Shown one piece after another: positions 36,624 to 45,574 of a DNA stretch of 48,728 bases (its first letter is position 1; each line of letters begins with the position of its first letter). A model generated the notes under the pieces. The model made no database searches. It saw only the letters and a program-made list of their open reading frames with translations, and was not told the DNA's origin. A program made the position numbers and the translations under genes. This DNA is from Nocardiopsis prasina DSM 43845 (GTDB taxonomy: Bacteria; Actinomycetota; Actinomycetes; Streptosporangiales; Streptosporangiaceae), in contig NZ_ANAE01000176.1 of NCBI RefSeq assembly GCF_000341265.1, positions 1 through 48,728 on the forward strand. The letters are read 5' to 3'.

Positions 36624-37478
36624 CTAGTCCGAACCGGGCCCGACCGGGACCACGATGCCCTGCCAGCGCTCCTCCATGAAGTCGCGCACCTCCTGGCTGT
36701 GCAGGAGGTCGTTGAGCCGGACCAGGTCCTCCGACTCCACGTCCTCCGTGCGTACGACCAGACCGTTGGCGTACGGGTTGTCCTCGGTCTCCTCCCAGGC
36801 CAGCGCGTTGGCGGTCTCGGGCAGGTCCGCCTCCAGGGCGTAGTTGCCGTTGACCACGGCCGCGTCCACGTCCTGGAGGGAGCGCGGCAGCTGGGCCGCC
36901 TCCACCGGAGTGATCGTGACGTCCAGAGGGTTGTCCTCGATGTCGGACTCCGTGGCCTGGCCGTCCGTGCCGTCGGCCAGGGTGATCACGTCCTGCTCCT
37001 CGAGCAGGCGCATGGCCCGGTCCATGTTCGAGGCGTCGTTGGGCACGGCGATCTTCGCGCCCTCGGGGAGGTCGTCCAGGTCCGCGAGGTTCTCGGAGTA
37101 CAGGCCGAAGGCCTCCAGGTGCACGTCGGCCACGTAGGACAGCTCGGTGCCCGGGTTGCCCTCCAGGTACTCCTCCAGGAAGGGGACCGTCTGGTAGTAG
37201 TTCGCGTCCAGCTCGCCCTCGGCCAGGGCCGCGTTCGGCTGGTTGTAGTCGGTGTACTCGACCACCTCGACGGCCAGTCCGGCGTCGGCCGCCAGCTCGT
37301 CGTTGACGAACTCCAGGATCTCCGCGTGCGGCAGCGGGGTGGCGCCGACCCGCAGGGGCACGACGCCCTCCTCACCACCGTCGTCGGCCGCCCGCTCACT
37401 GGGGCTTCCGCAGCCCGCCAGCAGGACCGCCGCCGCACCGGCCGCGGCGACCCCTCGCAGCACGTTCGTCCCTGTCAT
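36624..37478 (-). CDS. metQ: Methionine ABC transporter substrate-binding lipoprotein MetQ
   Basis: 284 residues. A lipobox LAGC (residues 20-23) ends a short signal sequence; the mature protein is an NlpA/MetQ-type binding protein (RVGATPLPHAEILEFV, EYTDYNQPNAALAEGELDAN, IAVPNDASNMDRAMRLL, VVNGNYAL). It delivers D- or L-methionine to MetNI. AAGGAGA precedes ATG 37478. Third gene of metN-metI-metQ, 75 bases after metI. Confidence 0.94.
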   Translation of the reverse strand: MTGTNVLRGVAAAGAAAVLLAGCGSPSERAADDGGEEGVVPLRVGATPLPHAEILEFVNDELAADAGLAVEVVEYTDYNQPNAALAEGELDANYYQTVPFLEEYLEGNPGTELSYVADVHLEAFGLYSENLADLDDLPEGAKIAVPNDASNMDRAMRLLEEQDVITLADGTDGQATESDIEDNPLDVTITPVEAAQLPRSLQDVDAAVVNGNYALEADLPETANALAWEETEDNPYANGLVVRTEDVESEDLVRLNDLLHSQEVRDFMEERWQGIVVPVGPGSD

Positions 37479-37553
37479 CGATGTCTCCTTGCCGTTGGTT
37501 CCGTATCGCTCTGGAGGGGGGCGAGGGGGTCGTGTCGGGGGGTGGGGCCCGGG

Positions 37554-38285
37554 TCAGCGCCGGGACAGCCTGCGCACGAGCAGGTCGCCCAGGCTCTGCG
37601 CGACCTGCACGATCACGATCAGCAGGATCACGGTGGCCCACAGGTAGTGGTCGTTGAAGCGCTGGTAGCCCTCGCGGATGGCGAGGTCGCCCAGACCGCC
37701 GCCGCCGATGGCACCGGCCATCGCGGAGTACGAGATGAGCGTGACCACGGTCATCACCAGACCGGCGATCAGTCCGGGCATGGCCTCGGGCAGCATCACC
37801 TTGCCCACGATGGTGAACTTGCGGGTGCCCATCGCGTGCGCGGCCTCGACCACTCCGCGGTCGACCTCGCGCAGGGAGGTCTCCACCAGTCGGGCGAAGA
37901 ACGGGATGGCGCCGATGCTGAGCGGCACGATCGCGGCTGTGGGGCCCAGGGTCGTGCCGACCAGGAAGCGGGTCAGGGACAGCACCGCCACCATGAGGAC
38001 GATGAAGGGCAGCGAACGGCCGATGTTGACGATGGCGCTGAGCACGGCGCGCACCGCCGGGGCCGGGATGAGGCCGCCCCTGTCGGTGGCCACCAGGAGC
38101 ACACCCAGCGGCAGGCCGACCAGGACGCTGAAGACGGTCGCCCACCACACCATGTAGATGGTGTCCTGGGTGCCGAGCCACAGGCTGGGCCACATGTTGG
38201 GCCAGTCCGCGAGGAAGTCTCCGATGGCGGAGACCGCGTTGCCCTCCTGGGCGAGGACGAGGACGTCGGCGGGGTTGATGGTCAC
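37554..38285 (-). CDS. metI: Methionine ABC transporter permease MetI
   Basis: 243 residues with about five membrane helices and the permease coupling loop EAAHAMGTRKFTIVGKVMLP. WATVFSVLVGLPLGVLL and LIAGLVMTVVTLISYSAMAG are typical of MetI. GTG 38285 overlaps the metN stop (GTGA) and has GGAGG upstream, so translation is coupled. It forms the membrane pore of the MetNIQ importer. Confidence 0.95.
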   Translation of the reverse strand: MTINPADVLVLAQEGNAVSAIGDFLADWPNMWPSLWLGTQDTIYMVWWATVFSVLVGLPLGVLLVATDRGGLIPAPAVRAVLSAIVNIGRSLPFIVLMVAVLSLTRFLVGTTLGPTAAIVPLSIGAIPFFARLVETSLREVDRGVVEAAHAMGTRKFTIVGKVMLPEAMPGLIAGLVMTVVTLISYSAMAGAIGGGGLGDLAIREGYQRFNDHYLWATVILLIVIVQVAQSLGDLLVRRLSRR

Positions 38286-39250
38286 TTTCCGGCCTCCTCG
38301 ACCAGCAGGCCGTGCTCGGACAGGTAGCTGAGCGCCTCACGGCGGCGCTCCCCGCGCATGTCGACGCTGAGGCGTCCCACGGACTGCCCGGCGACCTGTT
38401 CCACGCCGCCGCCGAGGATGTTGACGTCCACGTCGAAGCGGCGGGTGAGTTCGGACATGAAGGGCTCGTCGAAGGAGCGCGGGTAGGTGATGACCACGCT
38501 CTGGGGGCCGCCGTTGTCCGGCAGGGGGAAGAGGGAGCGAGCCAGGAGGGACCCCGGGGTGCCGATGAGGTCCAGCACGCGGCCGGACTCCAGGAACTCG
38601 CCGTTCTCCATGATCGCCGCCGAGTCGCAGATCCGCTTGATCACGTCCATCTCGTGGGTGATCAGCAGGATGGTCAGGCCCAGTTCGTCGCGCAGGCGGC
38701 GCAGCAGGGCCAGGATCGAGTCGGTGGTGGCGGGGTCCAGGGCCGAGGTGGCCTCGTCGCTCAGCAGGACGTGGGGGTCGGAGGCCAGGGCGCGGGCGAT
38801 GCCCACGCGCTGCTTCTGCCCGCCCGAGAGCTGGGAGGGGTAGGCGCGCGCCTTGTCCCCCAGGCCCACGAGTTCCAGGAGTTCGCCCACCCGGGTCGCG
38901 CGCTTGGAGCGGGAGACCCCGGCGACCTCCAAGGGGAAGCCGACGTTGCCCGCGACCGTGCGGGAGGAGAGCAGGGCGAAGTGCTGGTGCACCATGCCGA
39001 TCCCCCTCCGGGCCGCGCGCAGGCGTGAGCCGCGAAGGGAGGTGAGTTCCTCGTCCCCCACGCGCACGGTGCCGCTGTCGGGGCGTTCCAACAGGTTCAC
39101 CGAGCGCAGGAGGGTGCTCTTGCCCGCACCGCTCTGGCCCACGACCCCGAAGATCTCGCCGGACTCGACATGCAGGTCCACCCCGTTCAGGGCGTGCACC
39201 TGGCGTTTCTTCAACCTGTAGGTCTTGTGTAGACCCACTGCGTCAATCAC
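38282..39250 (-). CDS. metN: Methionine ABC transporter ATP-binding protein MetN
   Basis: 322 residues. Walker A GQSGAGKST, signature LSGGQKQRVGIARAL, a Walker B region with VLLSDEATSALDP and the switch His in LLITHEMD. The C-terminal NIL domain (about 245-320, SVVITYPRSFDEPFMSEL) binds methionine and trans-inhibits transport. GTG 39250 with GGGAAAACC upstream was chosen; upstream codons to 39514 lack homology. First gene of the operon, with a structured leader upstream. Confidence 0.94.
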   Translation of the reverse strand: MIDAVGLHKTYRLKKRQVHALNGVDLHVESGEIFGVVGQSGAGKSTLLRSVNLLERPDSGTVRVGDEELTSLRGSRLRAARRGIGMVHQHFALLSSRTVAGNVGFPLEVAGVSRSKRATRVGELLELVGLGDKARAYPSQLSGGQKQRVGIARALASDPHVLLSDEATSALDPATTDSILALLRRLRDELGLTILLITHEMDVIKRICDSAAIMENGEFLESGRVLDLIGTPGSLLARSLFPLPDNGGPQSVVITYPRSFDEPFMSELTRRFDVDVNILGGGVEQVAGQSVGRLSVDMRGERRREALSYLSEHGLLVEEAGK

Positions 39251-39481
39251 GGTTTTCCCATCGACGTCTGGCGGTGGTGTCCCGGAGACCGCTCGCGGAC
39301 ACAGGAGGGCTCTGGACTCAGCGTGGGTTTGACGCCCACACCCGAGCGTACGAAGCGTCCACCTGGCGGGCGGCGGCGACGCGCCGGTACGTCCGGCGGT
39401 CGCGGGGGCGTGTGGAGGGCGGCCCCGGGGTGGCCCGGCGCGAAGCCGGACCGGCTCGGTGTCAGAGGTGACTAACGGGGC

Positions 39482-39622
39482 ATGCGACAGCGACCGCCGG
39501 GCAGCGGAACGCACCGCCGGGTGGTGTTCGCCGTGGTGGCGGGGGTCGCTTTGCCGTGCTCAGGAGCCTTCACGGCACCAACTCAACCATGGGTGACCGG
39601 GTCGGTTCAGCAAAATACTTGA
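39482..39622 (+). CDS. Possible 46-residue secreted peptide
   Basis: From ATG 39482 the frame encodes a basic start (MRQRPPGSGTHRR), a hydrophobic core (VVFAVVAGVALP) and a polar tail ending VQQNT. This looks like a signal peptide with a very short mature part. GAGGTG lies about 11 bases upstream. It overlaps the AT-rich promoter region at its 3' end. Chance is a serious alternative in such GC-rich DNA. Confidence 0.22.
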   Translation: MRQRPPGSGTHRRVVFAVVAGVALPCSGAFTAPTQPWVTGSVQQNT

Positions 39623-39624
39623 CC
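39619..39624 (+). promoter_or_regulatory. -35-like element upstream of the VldE-like gene
   Basis: TTGACC stands at the start of an unusually AT-rich stretch (to about 39660). No -10 at ideal spacing is clear, so the call rests on the hexamer and base composition. Confidence 0.3.
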
Positions 39625-39874
39625 TGAATATGGTTATTTAGAACACATCGAGGCCTTTGTGGGAGAGACGTACCGTACTCTCCCACCCGAAAGTCCTCAT
39701 GAGTGCCTACACTCATTACCGTCCCGTGACTCTTCATGGGCGCGCACGCGCCATGAGCACCGAGGGCAGCTGGCAGCCGCAGGCCGCCGCGCCCGCCCGG
39801 GAAAGACGATCAGACGCACCCACAGCGCCCGTGCCCGCAGGCAGGGGCGTGTGTGGGCCCGAGGAGACCACACC

Positions 39875-41023
39875 GTGCAGTTCGAGGACAGAGCACAGAC
39901 CGAAGACACAGTGCGCCCCGGTGGTGCGGTGGGGTCCGGTCGTCCACGGGGCACCGCCGACGACCACGCGGACTTCTGGGCACCCGACCCCCCGGCCCGC
40001 ACCCGGCGTGAGGCCCTGGCCGACCTGACCGAGGGCGCGCGTGCGCTGTCCGTGTCGGCTGGGTCCGGGCTGGCGTCCCTCGTTCGTCCCGGTGGAGCAC
40101 GGGTGGCCGCGCTCTGCCTCTCCCTGGTCGCCGCCACGGCGTTGGTCCCCCTGTCCGCCTCGGCCGCCCCGGCCCCCGGGCTTCCGCCCCGGGAGCCGGA
40201 GAGCATGAGCGACCTCAAGTCCCGGGCCGCGACCCTGACGGAGGAGTACGAGGGCGAACTGCGGGACATGGAGGCGGTGATGGAGGAGGCCGAACGGGCG
40301 CAGGGCCGCGCCGACGGCACCCGCAAGGAGGTCAAGGAGGCTCGCGACCAGGTGGTCTCCCTTGCGGTGGCCACCTACACCAGCAGCGGGATCGACCCGG
40401 CCATGTCGCTGTTCGTGGAGGCCGAACCGGACGAGGTCATCGACCGGGCCGTGGTCATCGACTACCTGACCACCACGAACCAGGAGAAGATCGACCACCT
40501 GAACCAGGCGCTCTCGCGCGACGAGGTGGCTCAGCAGAACGCCCAGGAGCGGCTGGACGAGGCCTCGGACGACCTCACCGAGCTGGAGGACCGCCGGTCG
40601 GAGGTGCACGTTCTGATCGCCGACCACCCGAACCAGCCCATGCAGTCGCACAACAGCATCACCCCCCGCACGGAACAGATGCGGGACCTGGTGATCGAGG
40701 AGTTCGGACGCGGCGACGACGTGGGCGGGGTCGGCTGTTACCGGCCCGACGGCGGCTTCGTGGTCGGCGAGCACCCCAAGGGCCGGGCCTGCGACTTCAT
40801 GCTGGACCCGAACGGCGGCATGCCCAGCCAGGAGGAGATCGACCGCGGTTGGGCGATCTCGGAGTGGGCCATGGAGAACGCCGACGACCTGGGGATCATG
40901 TACATCATCTACCGCCAGCAGATCTGGGACGTGCGGCGCGGCGACGAGGGCTGGCGGGACATGTCCGACCGGGGCAACATGACCGAGAACCACTTCGACC
41001 ACGTGCACATCTCGATGTTCTGA
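39875..41023 (+). CDS. Secreted coiled-coil protein with ARB_07466/VldE-like C-terminal domain
   Basis: 382 residues. After a polar N-terminus, a hydrophobic signal/anchor (about 78-100, VAALCLSLVAATALVPLSASA) leads to a coiled coil (about 110-250). The C-terminal domain has RPDGGFVVGEHPKGRACDFM and ENHFDHVHISMF, the Asp/His pattern of a D,D-peptidase-like fold found in actinobacterial wall proteins. A peptidoglycan-related role is likely. GTG 39875 with GAGGAG 8 bases upstream was chosen; the frame is open from 39659. The layout parallels the VanY-type protein at 31500. Confidence 0.76.
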   Translation: MQFEDRAQTEDTVRPGGAVGSGRPRGTADDHADFWAPDPPARTRREALADLTEGARALSVSAGSGLASLVRPGGARVAALCLSLVAATALVPLSASAAPAPGLPPREPESMSDLKSRAATLTEEYEGELRDMEAVMEEAERAQGRADGTRKEVKEARDQVVSLAVATYTSSGIDPAMSLFVEAEPDEVIDRAVVIDYLTTTNQEKIDHLNQALSRDEVAQQNAQERLDEASDDLTELEDRRSEVHVLIADHPNQPMQSHNSITPRTEQMRDLVIEEFGRGDDVGGVGCYRPDGGFVVGEHPKGRACDFMLDPNGGMPSQEEIDRGWAISEWAMENADDLGIMYIIYRQQIWDVRRGDEGWRDMSDRGNMTENHFDHVHISMF

Positions 41024-41629
41024 CCCGGGGGCGCCGGTGGCGGGCACGTTCCCCCTGGCCACTACCGGCCACGGGAGCCACACGACGCACACGGTGACGC
41101 GGTCCGGCGCGGTCTCACAGGTCAGGGGCGGGCTTCGGGCCGCGCGTCCCGTGGGCAGCGGCCGTGCCGCCGACGCGCTCCAATACCCGAGGATTCGCCG
41201 CCCCGTCCATGCGAGTACATCACGATTAAGTCACGCAAATGACCAACTGGCGTGTCAGAAGCACGAAACGGTGACGATTCACCCTCCAACCCCAGGTCCG
41301 GCCTGCCCCGTTGACACCGGTCAGGGCTAAGATGCAAGGCGTCCCGACCCCTGGCCTGCGGGGAACCGACCCGCTGGCACCTCACGCGGCGGTCGGCGCC
41401 CCCGTTTGAACCGGGGACCTCCTCACGACACGGGGAACTCCCGCCCTCGCCCGTCCGCTCTCGCCCGCGGTCACGGCGTCCGAGGCGGGCCCACCTCCCC
41501 CACGGTTCCCCGTGCTGTCACCCACCCGGCGATCCGCCGGTGGCCAGATCACGGGAACTCGTGAGAACTCACGGGCGCCAACGTGCGCCTCACACATGAC
41601 GGTCACCACATCACCGGGCGAGGGGAGCC
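41024..41629. other. Intergenic region upstream of the Pro/Gly-rich membrane protein
   Basis: These 606 bases contain no gene I can support. TTGACA and TAAGAT occur near 41312-41334 but are only 11 bases apart, too close for a standard promoter. The 41210-41290 segment is AT-richer and holds several GTCA/TGAC half-sites. A minus-strand stretch near 41395-41425 resembles a tRNA T-arm but does not fold as one. Confidence 0.4.
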
Positions 41630-42718
41630 ATGAGCGAAAACGGACCTTACAACCAGCCACCGCAGAATCCTTACGGTGGCGGGGACGGCACCGGCGGACA
41701 GCCGCCCTACGGCCCGCCGCAGGGGAACCCCTACGGTGACGCCGCCACCGGCGGACAGCCCGGCTACGGCCAGGGGCCCTACCAGGGCGCCCCCGGCCAC
41801 GACCAGAGCGGCCCCTACCCGGGTGCCCCCGGCCACGACCAGGGCATGTACGCGGGCGGCCAGCCGCCGTACGGCCCCGGGCCCGGCGGCCCCATGGGCC
41901 CGGGCGGCCCGATGGGACCCGGCGGGTACCCGCCCGCGCAGCCGCCCCAGCAGGGCGGCGGCGGCAGCAAGGCCGGCCTGTGGGTGGTCATCGGCGGCGG
42001 CGTGGTCATCGTCGTCCTGGTGATCGCCGTGGTCATCATGCTCGTCACCAACGGCAACGGCGGCGAGGAGATCGCCTCCGGCCCCGACGGGACATCGGAG
42101 GTCACGGAAGAGGAGGAGCCCGCGGAGGAGGAGCCCGCCGAGGAGGACACCCCCGCCTCGAACGGCGCCCTCGGCGACCCGCCCCACGCCCTGCCCACCG
42201 AGCCCTGCGAGTCCTTCACCGACCAGGTGCAGACGGACTTCGTCCTCCGTGACAGCGGCAGCAAGTACGTCTCCGACAACACGTCGAGCTGCTCCAACCT
42301 CGGCGACCTCCCCGAGAGCAGCTCCACCGAGGGCTTCGGCTCGCTGGAGGTGGGCTTCAAGCTCCCCTACAGCGCCAGCGACTCCCCGGAGGCCGCCTCC
42401 GAGGACATCCAGTACACGCTGGAGCGCATCCGGGGCGACTCCGAGTCGGACCGCTACGACGCCGCGGACATCGAGGTGGACGAGGAGGTGGAGGGTCTCG
42501 GCAGCGAGGCGCACCTGGTCATCACCAAGTCCGACCTGCTCGGGGAGAAGCTCCCCGAGGCCAGCCTGCTGATGCGTCAGGACAACCTGATCATCACGGT
42601 GACCTACTACCTCGACACCACCCGGGGCGACCACGACAGCCTCGCCCTTCCGGACAACACCGAGGACATCATGGTCAACGCCGCCAACGAGGCGCTGGCC
42701 ATCGTCGGGAACAGCTGA
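41630..42718 (+). CDS. Pro/Gly/Tyr-rich single-pass membrane protein with secreted domain
   Basis: 362 residues. The cytoplasmic N-terminus (1-112) is a low-complexity PYGGG/QPPYGP region with internal repeats (GAPGHDQ twice, GGPMGP twice). One membrane helix follows (about 116-139, VVIGGGVVIVVLVIAVVIML), then an acidic linker (EEEEPAEEEPAEED) and an extracellular domain of about 180 residues with two cysteines (LPTEPCESF, SSCSNL) that may pair. The last part resembles DUF3558-like lipoprotein domains, but I cannot assign a function. AGGGGAGCC precedes ATG 41630. Ends at a strong terminator. Confidence 0.78.
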   Translation: MSENGPYNQPPQNPYGGGDGTGGQPPYGPPQGNPYGDAATGGQPGYGQGPYQGAPGHDQSGPYPGAPGHDQGMYAGGQPPYGPGPGGPMGPGGPMGPGGYPPAQPPQQGGGGSKAGLWVVIGGGVVIVVLVIAVVIMLVTNGNGGEEIASGPDGTSEVTEEEEPAEEEPAEEDTPASNGALGDPPHALPTEPCESFTDQVQTDFVLRDSGSKYVSDNTSSCSNLGDLPESSSTEGFGSLEVGFKLPYSASDSPEAASEDIQYTLERIRGDSESDRYDAADIEVDEEVEGLGSEAHLVITKSDLLGEKLPEASLLMRQDNLIITVTYYLDTTRGDHDSLALPDNTEDIMVNAANEALAIVGNS

Positions 42719-42749
42719 CCGTCCGAGCCGCGTAGCGGCGAGGACACCG

Positions 42750-42780
42750 AAGGGGGCCGCGGCGACGCCGCGGCCCCCTT
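42750..42780. terminator. Bidirectional terminator before metE
   Basis: AAGGGGGCCGCGGC pairs perfectly with GCCGCGGCCCCCTT (14 bp) around a GAC loop, between two convergent genes. The A- and T-runs at the ends make it effective in both directions. Confidence 0.88.
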
Positions 42781-42798
42781 CCGTGCGTTCGGTCCCCG

Positions 42799-45075
42799 CT
42801 AGGGAAGGTCGGCGCGGACCCGGCGGGCCGCCTCGACCATGTTGCGAAGCGCCTGCTCGGCCTCCGCGTAGCCGCGGGTCTTCAGACCGCAGTCCGGGTT
42901 GACCCACAGGTTCCCGGCGTCCACGTGCGTGGCCGCGAGCCGCAACGAGGTCTCGATCTCCTCGACCGAGGGCACCCGGGGCGAGTGGATGTCGTACACG
43001 CCCGGGCCGATGCCCCGCTTGTAGCCGCGCTGGCCCAGGGCCTCCACGAGCTCCATGCGCGAACGGGCCGCCTCGACGCTGGTGACGTCGGCGTCCAGCG
43101 CCTCGATGCCACCGACGATCTGGTTGAACTCCGAGTAGCACATGTGCGTGTGGATGGTGGTGCTCGCCGCCACCCCCGACGTGGCCAGGCGGAAGGAGTT
43201 CACCGCCCAGTCGAGGTAGGCCTGGCGCTGCTCCTCGCGCAGGGGCAGCAGCTCACGCAGGGCGGCCTCGTCCACCTGGATGTGGCGGATGCCCGCCCGC
43301 TCCAGGTCCGCGACCTCGTCCCGCAGGGCCAGGCCCACCTGGCGGGCGGTCTCGCCTAGCGGCTGGTCGGTGCGGACGAACGACCAGGCGAGCATGGTGA
43401 CCGGCCCGGTCAGCATGCCCTTGACCGGCTTGTCGGTGCGCGACTGCGCGTAGGTGATCCACTCGACCGTCATCGGCTCGGGGCGCGAGACGTCGCCGAA
43501 CAGGATCGGGGGACGCACGCAGCGCGAACCGTAGGACTGCACCCAGCCGCGTTCGGTGGTCGCGTAGCCCTCCAGCTGCTCGGCGAAGTACTGGACCATG
43601 TCGTTGCGCTCGGGCTCGCCGTGGACGAGGACGTCCAGGCCGATCTCCTCCTGGAGCGCGATGACGCGGTCGATCTCCGAACGCAGGGTGCGCTCGTACT
43701 CCTCCGTGGCCAGCTCGCCCCTGCGGTGCGCGGCGCGGGCGCGGCGCAGCTCGGCGGTCTGCGGGAAGGAGCCGATGGTGGTCGTGGTGAGCGTGACGTC
43801 GGTGGGAGCGCCGCGGTCCTCGGGACGCTCGTAGGCGTCCTGGCCCAGGGCGTCCAGGCGGGCGCGCACACGGGCGTCGGTGAACGACGGGTTCCCGGCG
43901 GCGGCCGCGTCGAACCCGGCGTCCTCGCCCTCGGTGAGGACCCGGCCGAGCAGGGCCACCTCCGCCGCCTTCTGCTTGGCGAAGGCCAGGGCCGCGCGCA
44001 GCTCGGGTGCGAGCGAGGTCTCGGCGTCCAGGTCGATCGGCACGTGCAGCAGCGAGCAGGAGGTGCTCACGGTCAGCTCGTCGGTGAGGGCGAGCAGGGT
44101 GCCCAGCTCCGCCACGGCGGCGGGCAGGTCCGTGCGCCACACGTTGCGGCCGTCGACGACGCCGGCGACCAGGCGGGTGGAGCCCAGGCCGGAGACGGCG
44201 GCCAGGTCCTCGACGCCCTCGGAGTCGGTGACGAGGTCGAGGCCGACGGCCTCCACCGGGGAGTCCTTGAGCACGCGCAGGGCGGCGGCGCCGATGGAGC
44301 CGAAGTAGGTGGAGACGAGGAGGGAGGGACGGTCGGTGAGGGCGCCCAGGCGCTGGTAGACGCGCTCCAGGTGGCCGACGGCGGCGCGGCCCTCGTCGGT
44401 GGCCAGGATCGGCTCGTCGAGCTGGACCTCGGAGGCCCCCGCGGCCCTGAGGTCGGACAGGAGCCGGGCGTAGGCGTCCAGGAGCTGGTCGAGGAGCTCG
44501 ATGGGCTCCCAGCCCTCGGGAGCGTCGTCGGCTGCCTTGGCCAGCAGGAGGAAGGTCAGCGGTCCGACCAGCACGGGGCGGGTCTGGAAACCGGCCTCGG
44601 AGGCCTCGCGGAACTCGGTGACGGGCTTGTCACCGACCAGGCGCGGCCGGGTGCTGGGAGAGAGCTCCGGGACGAGGTAGTGGTAGTTGGTGTCGAACCA
44701 CTTGGTCATCTCCAGGGGCGGGGCGCCCTGCTCGCCCCGGGCGAGCGCGAAGTAGCGGCGCAGCTGCTCGTCCCGCTCCTCGGCCTGAGCCGGGGAGGAG
44801 AAGCGGGCGGGAACGAGGTCGAACAGGACCGCCGTGTCCAGGACCTGGTCGTAGAAGGAGAAGGTGTTGGACGGCAGGTCGTCCACGCCGGCCTCCCGCA
44901 GCTGGGCGTAGACGCCCAGGCGGAGTTCGGAGGCGACGGTGTCGAGCTCGGCGGCGGTGGTGTCGCCCTTCCAGTAGGACTCACTGGCGCGCTTGAGTTC
45001 GCGGTCGGGGCCGATGCGCGGGTACCCGTGCACGGTGGAACGCACGGACGGCCCGGAGGCCGGGGTGCTGGGCAT
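42799..45075 (-). CDS. metE: Cobalamin-independent methionine synthase
   Basis: 758 residues, full length. Transfers a methyl group from methyltetrahydrofolate-triglutamate to homocysteine without B12. N-terminal barrel [22 protein letters not shown]-terminal catalytic barrel with zinc ligands in [12 protein letters not shown] and [10 protein letters not shown], and [16 protein letters not shown] 45075 follows GAGGGAGAG and matches the family start; the frame runs on to 45324 through the riboswitch without homology. The cobalamin riboswitch upstream predicts repression when B12 is present, implying a B12-dependent MetH elsewhere. Confidence 0.97.
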   Translation of the reverse strand: MPSTPASGPSVRSTVHGYPRIGPDRELKRASESYWKGDTTAAELDTVASELRLGVYAQLREAGVDDLPSNTFSFYDQVLDTAVLFDLVPARFSSPAQAEERDEQLRRYFALARGEQGAPPLEMTKWFDTNYHYLVPELSPSTRPRLVGDKPVTEFREASEAGFQTRPVLVGPLTFLLLAKAADDAPEGWEPIELLDQLLDAYARLLSDLRAAGASEVQLDEPILATDEGRAAVGHLERVYQRLGALTDRPSLLVSTYFGSIGAAALRVLKDSPVEAVGLDLVTDSEGVEDLAAVSGLGSTRLVAGVVDGRNVWRTDLPAAVAELGTLLALTDELTVSTSCSLLHVPIDLDAETSLAPELRAALAFAKQKAAEVALLGRVLTEGEDAGFDAAAAGNPSFTDARVRARLDALGQDAYERPEDRGAPTDVTLTTTTIGSFPQTAELRRARAAHRRGELATEEYERTLRSEIDRVIALQEEIGLDVLVHGEPERNDMVQYFAEQLEGYATTERGWVQSYGSRCVRPPILFGDVSRPEPMTVEWITYAQSRTDKPVKGMLTGPVTMLAWSFVRTDQPLGETARQVGLALRDEVADLERAGIRHIQVDEAALRELLPLREEQRQAYLDWAVNSFRLATSGVAASTTIHTHMCYSEFNQIVGGIEALDADVTSVEAARSRMELVEALGQRGYKRGIGPGVYDIHSPRVPSVEEIETSLRLAATHVDAGNLWVNPDCGLKTRGYAEAEQALRNMVEAARRVRADLP

Positions 45076-45205
45076 GGAGCTTCTCTCCCTCGTCGAAAGC
45101 CGGGTACCGGCCGCGAGGCGAGCGAGGACGCGGACAACCGAGGAACGCCTCGCGGCGCATGGCTGTCTCCGCCCTCGGCCCTCCCTCGGGGCACGGGACC
45201 ACCGA

Positions 45206-45221
45206 CGGCGCGGGCGCGCCG
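45206..45221 (-). terminator. Hairpin directly 3' of the cobalamin riboswitch
   Basis: CGGCGCG and CGCGCCG form a tight stem just downstream of the aptamer on the metE transcript. It may be the expression-platform element. There is no U-run, so terminator versus processing structure is open. Confidence 0.5.
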
Positions 45222-45227
45222 CCGGGC

Positions 45228-45440
45228 GGAGGCAGGTCTTCGGACTCGTGGGCTCCTCCGACGCTACCGCCGGGCCTCCTACTGGTCGCCGCTTCCCGGT
45301 TTCCGACTTTTCCGGTCGGATCACCAGTGCTTATGACGACGTTCGTTCCCACTCACCGCTGCGGGGCAGTCCCGGACTCGCACCGGGTTCCCTCTTTCGA
45401 CACGCAACGCCCGCCCCGGAGGGGTTCCGGGGTGACCATG
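45228..45440 (-). promoter_or_regulatory. Cobalamin (B12) riboswitch controlling metE
   Basis: Read on the minus strand, the leader has the class hallmarks in order: AGAGGGAACCCGGTGCGA, GTCCGGGACTGCCCCGCAGC, GGTGAGTG, a variable region with an inner hairpin (CCGACCGGAAAAGTCGG) and the closing AGTCCGAAGACCTGCC. The B12-box core is at about 45351-45392. It should sense adenosyl- or methylcobalamin and switch off metE. Outer borders are approximate. Confidence 0.95.
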
Positions 45441-45468
45441 GGTGGAGCGTGTACCTTCCACGGGTGCA

Positions 45469-45474
45469 AGTATA
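45469..45474 (-). promoter_or_regulatory. -10 element of the metE leader transcript
   Basis: TATACT on the minus strand (45474-45469) is a good -10 hexamer placed about 30 bases before the riboswitch. TGCATG about 18 bases upstream is a weak -35. Confidence 0.5.
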
Positions 45475-45574
45475 GGGAGCGCCCCCTCCGCCCATGCACT
45501 CGGCGTGGCCCTTGCCCACTCGGCGTGAACCCGCGCCGGGACCCCGGCATCAGAACCGACAATCAGCGTTACGT

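Larger units (their letters stand above)
39251..39874. other. Divergent intergenic region metN / VldE-like gene
   Basis: These 624 bases hold no firmly supported gene. On the minus strand, 39273-39363 can fold as a metN leader: GGTGG/CCACC close it and GTGGG-N7-CCCAC forms an inner hairpin next to CCCTCC. On the plus strand a possible 46-codon frame lies at 39482-39622. An AT-rich stretch at 39605-39660 with TTGACC (39619-39624) is the likeliest promoter region for the downstream plus-strand gene. Confidence 0.45.

Noticed and set aside
39660..39874. A ydaO (c-di-AMP) riboswitch upstream of the VldE-like wall hydrolase, as known for some actinobacterial wall hydrolases
   Set aside because: The conserved core elements of that class are not visible in the leader.
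41312..41334. TTGACA and TAAGAT as a promoter
   Set aside because: The spacer is only 11 bases, too short for a standard housekeeping promoter.
41395..41425. A tRNA T-arm-like minus-strand sequence (CCCCGGTTCAAACGGGG), possible att remnant
   Set aside because: The loop does not fit the 7-base T-loop register, no matching acceptor stem or anticodon arm lies upstream, and no integrase is nearby.
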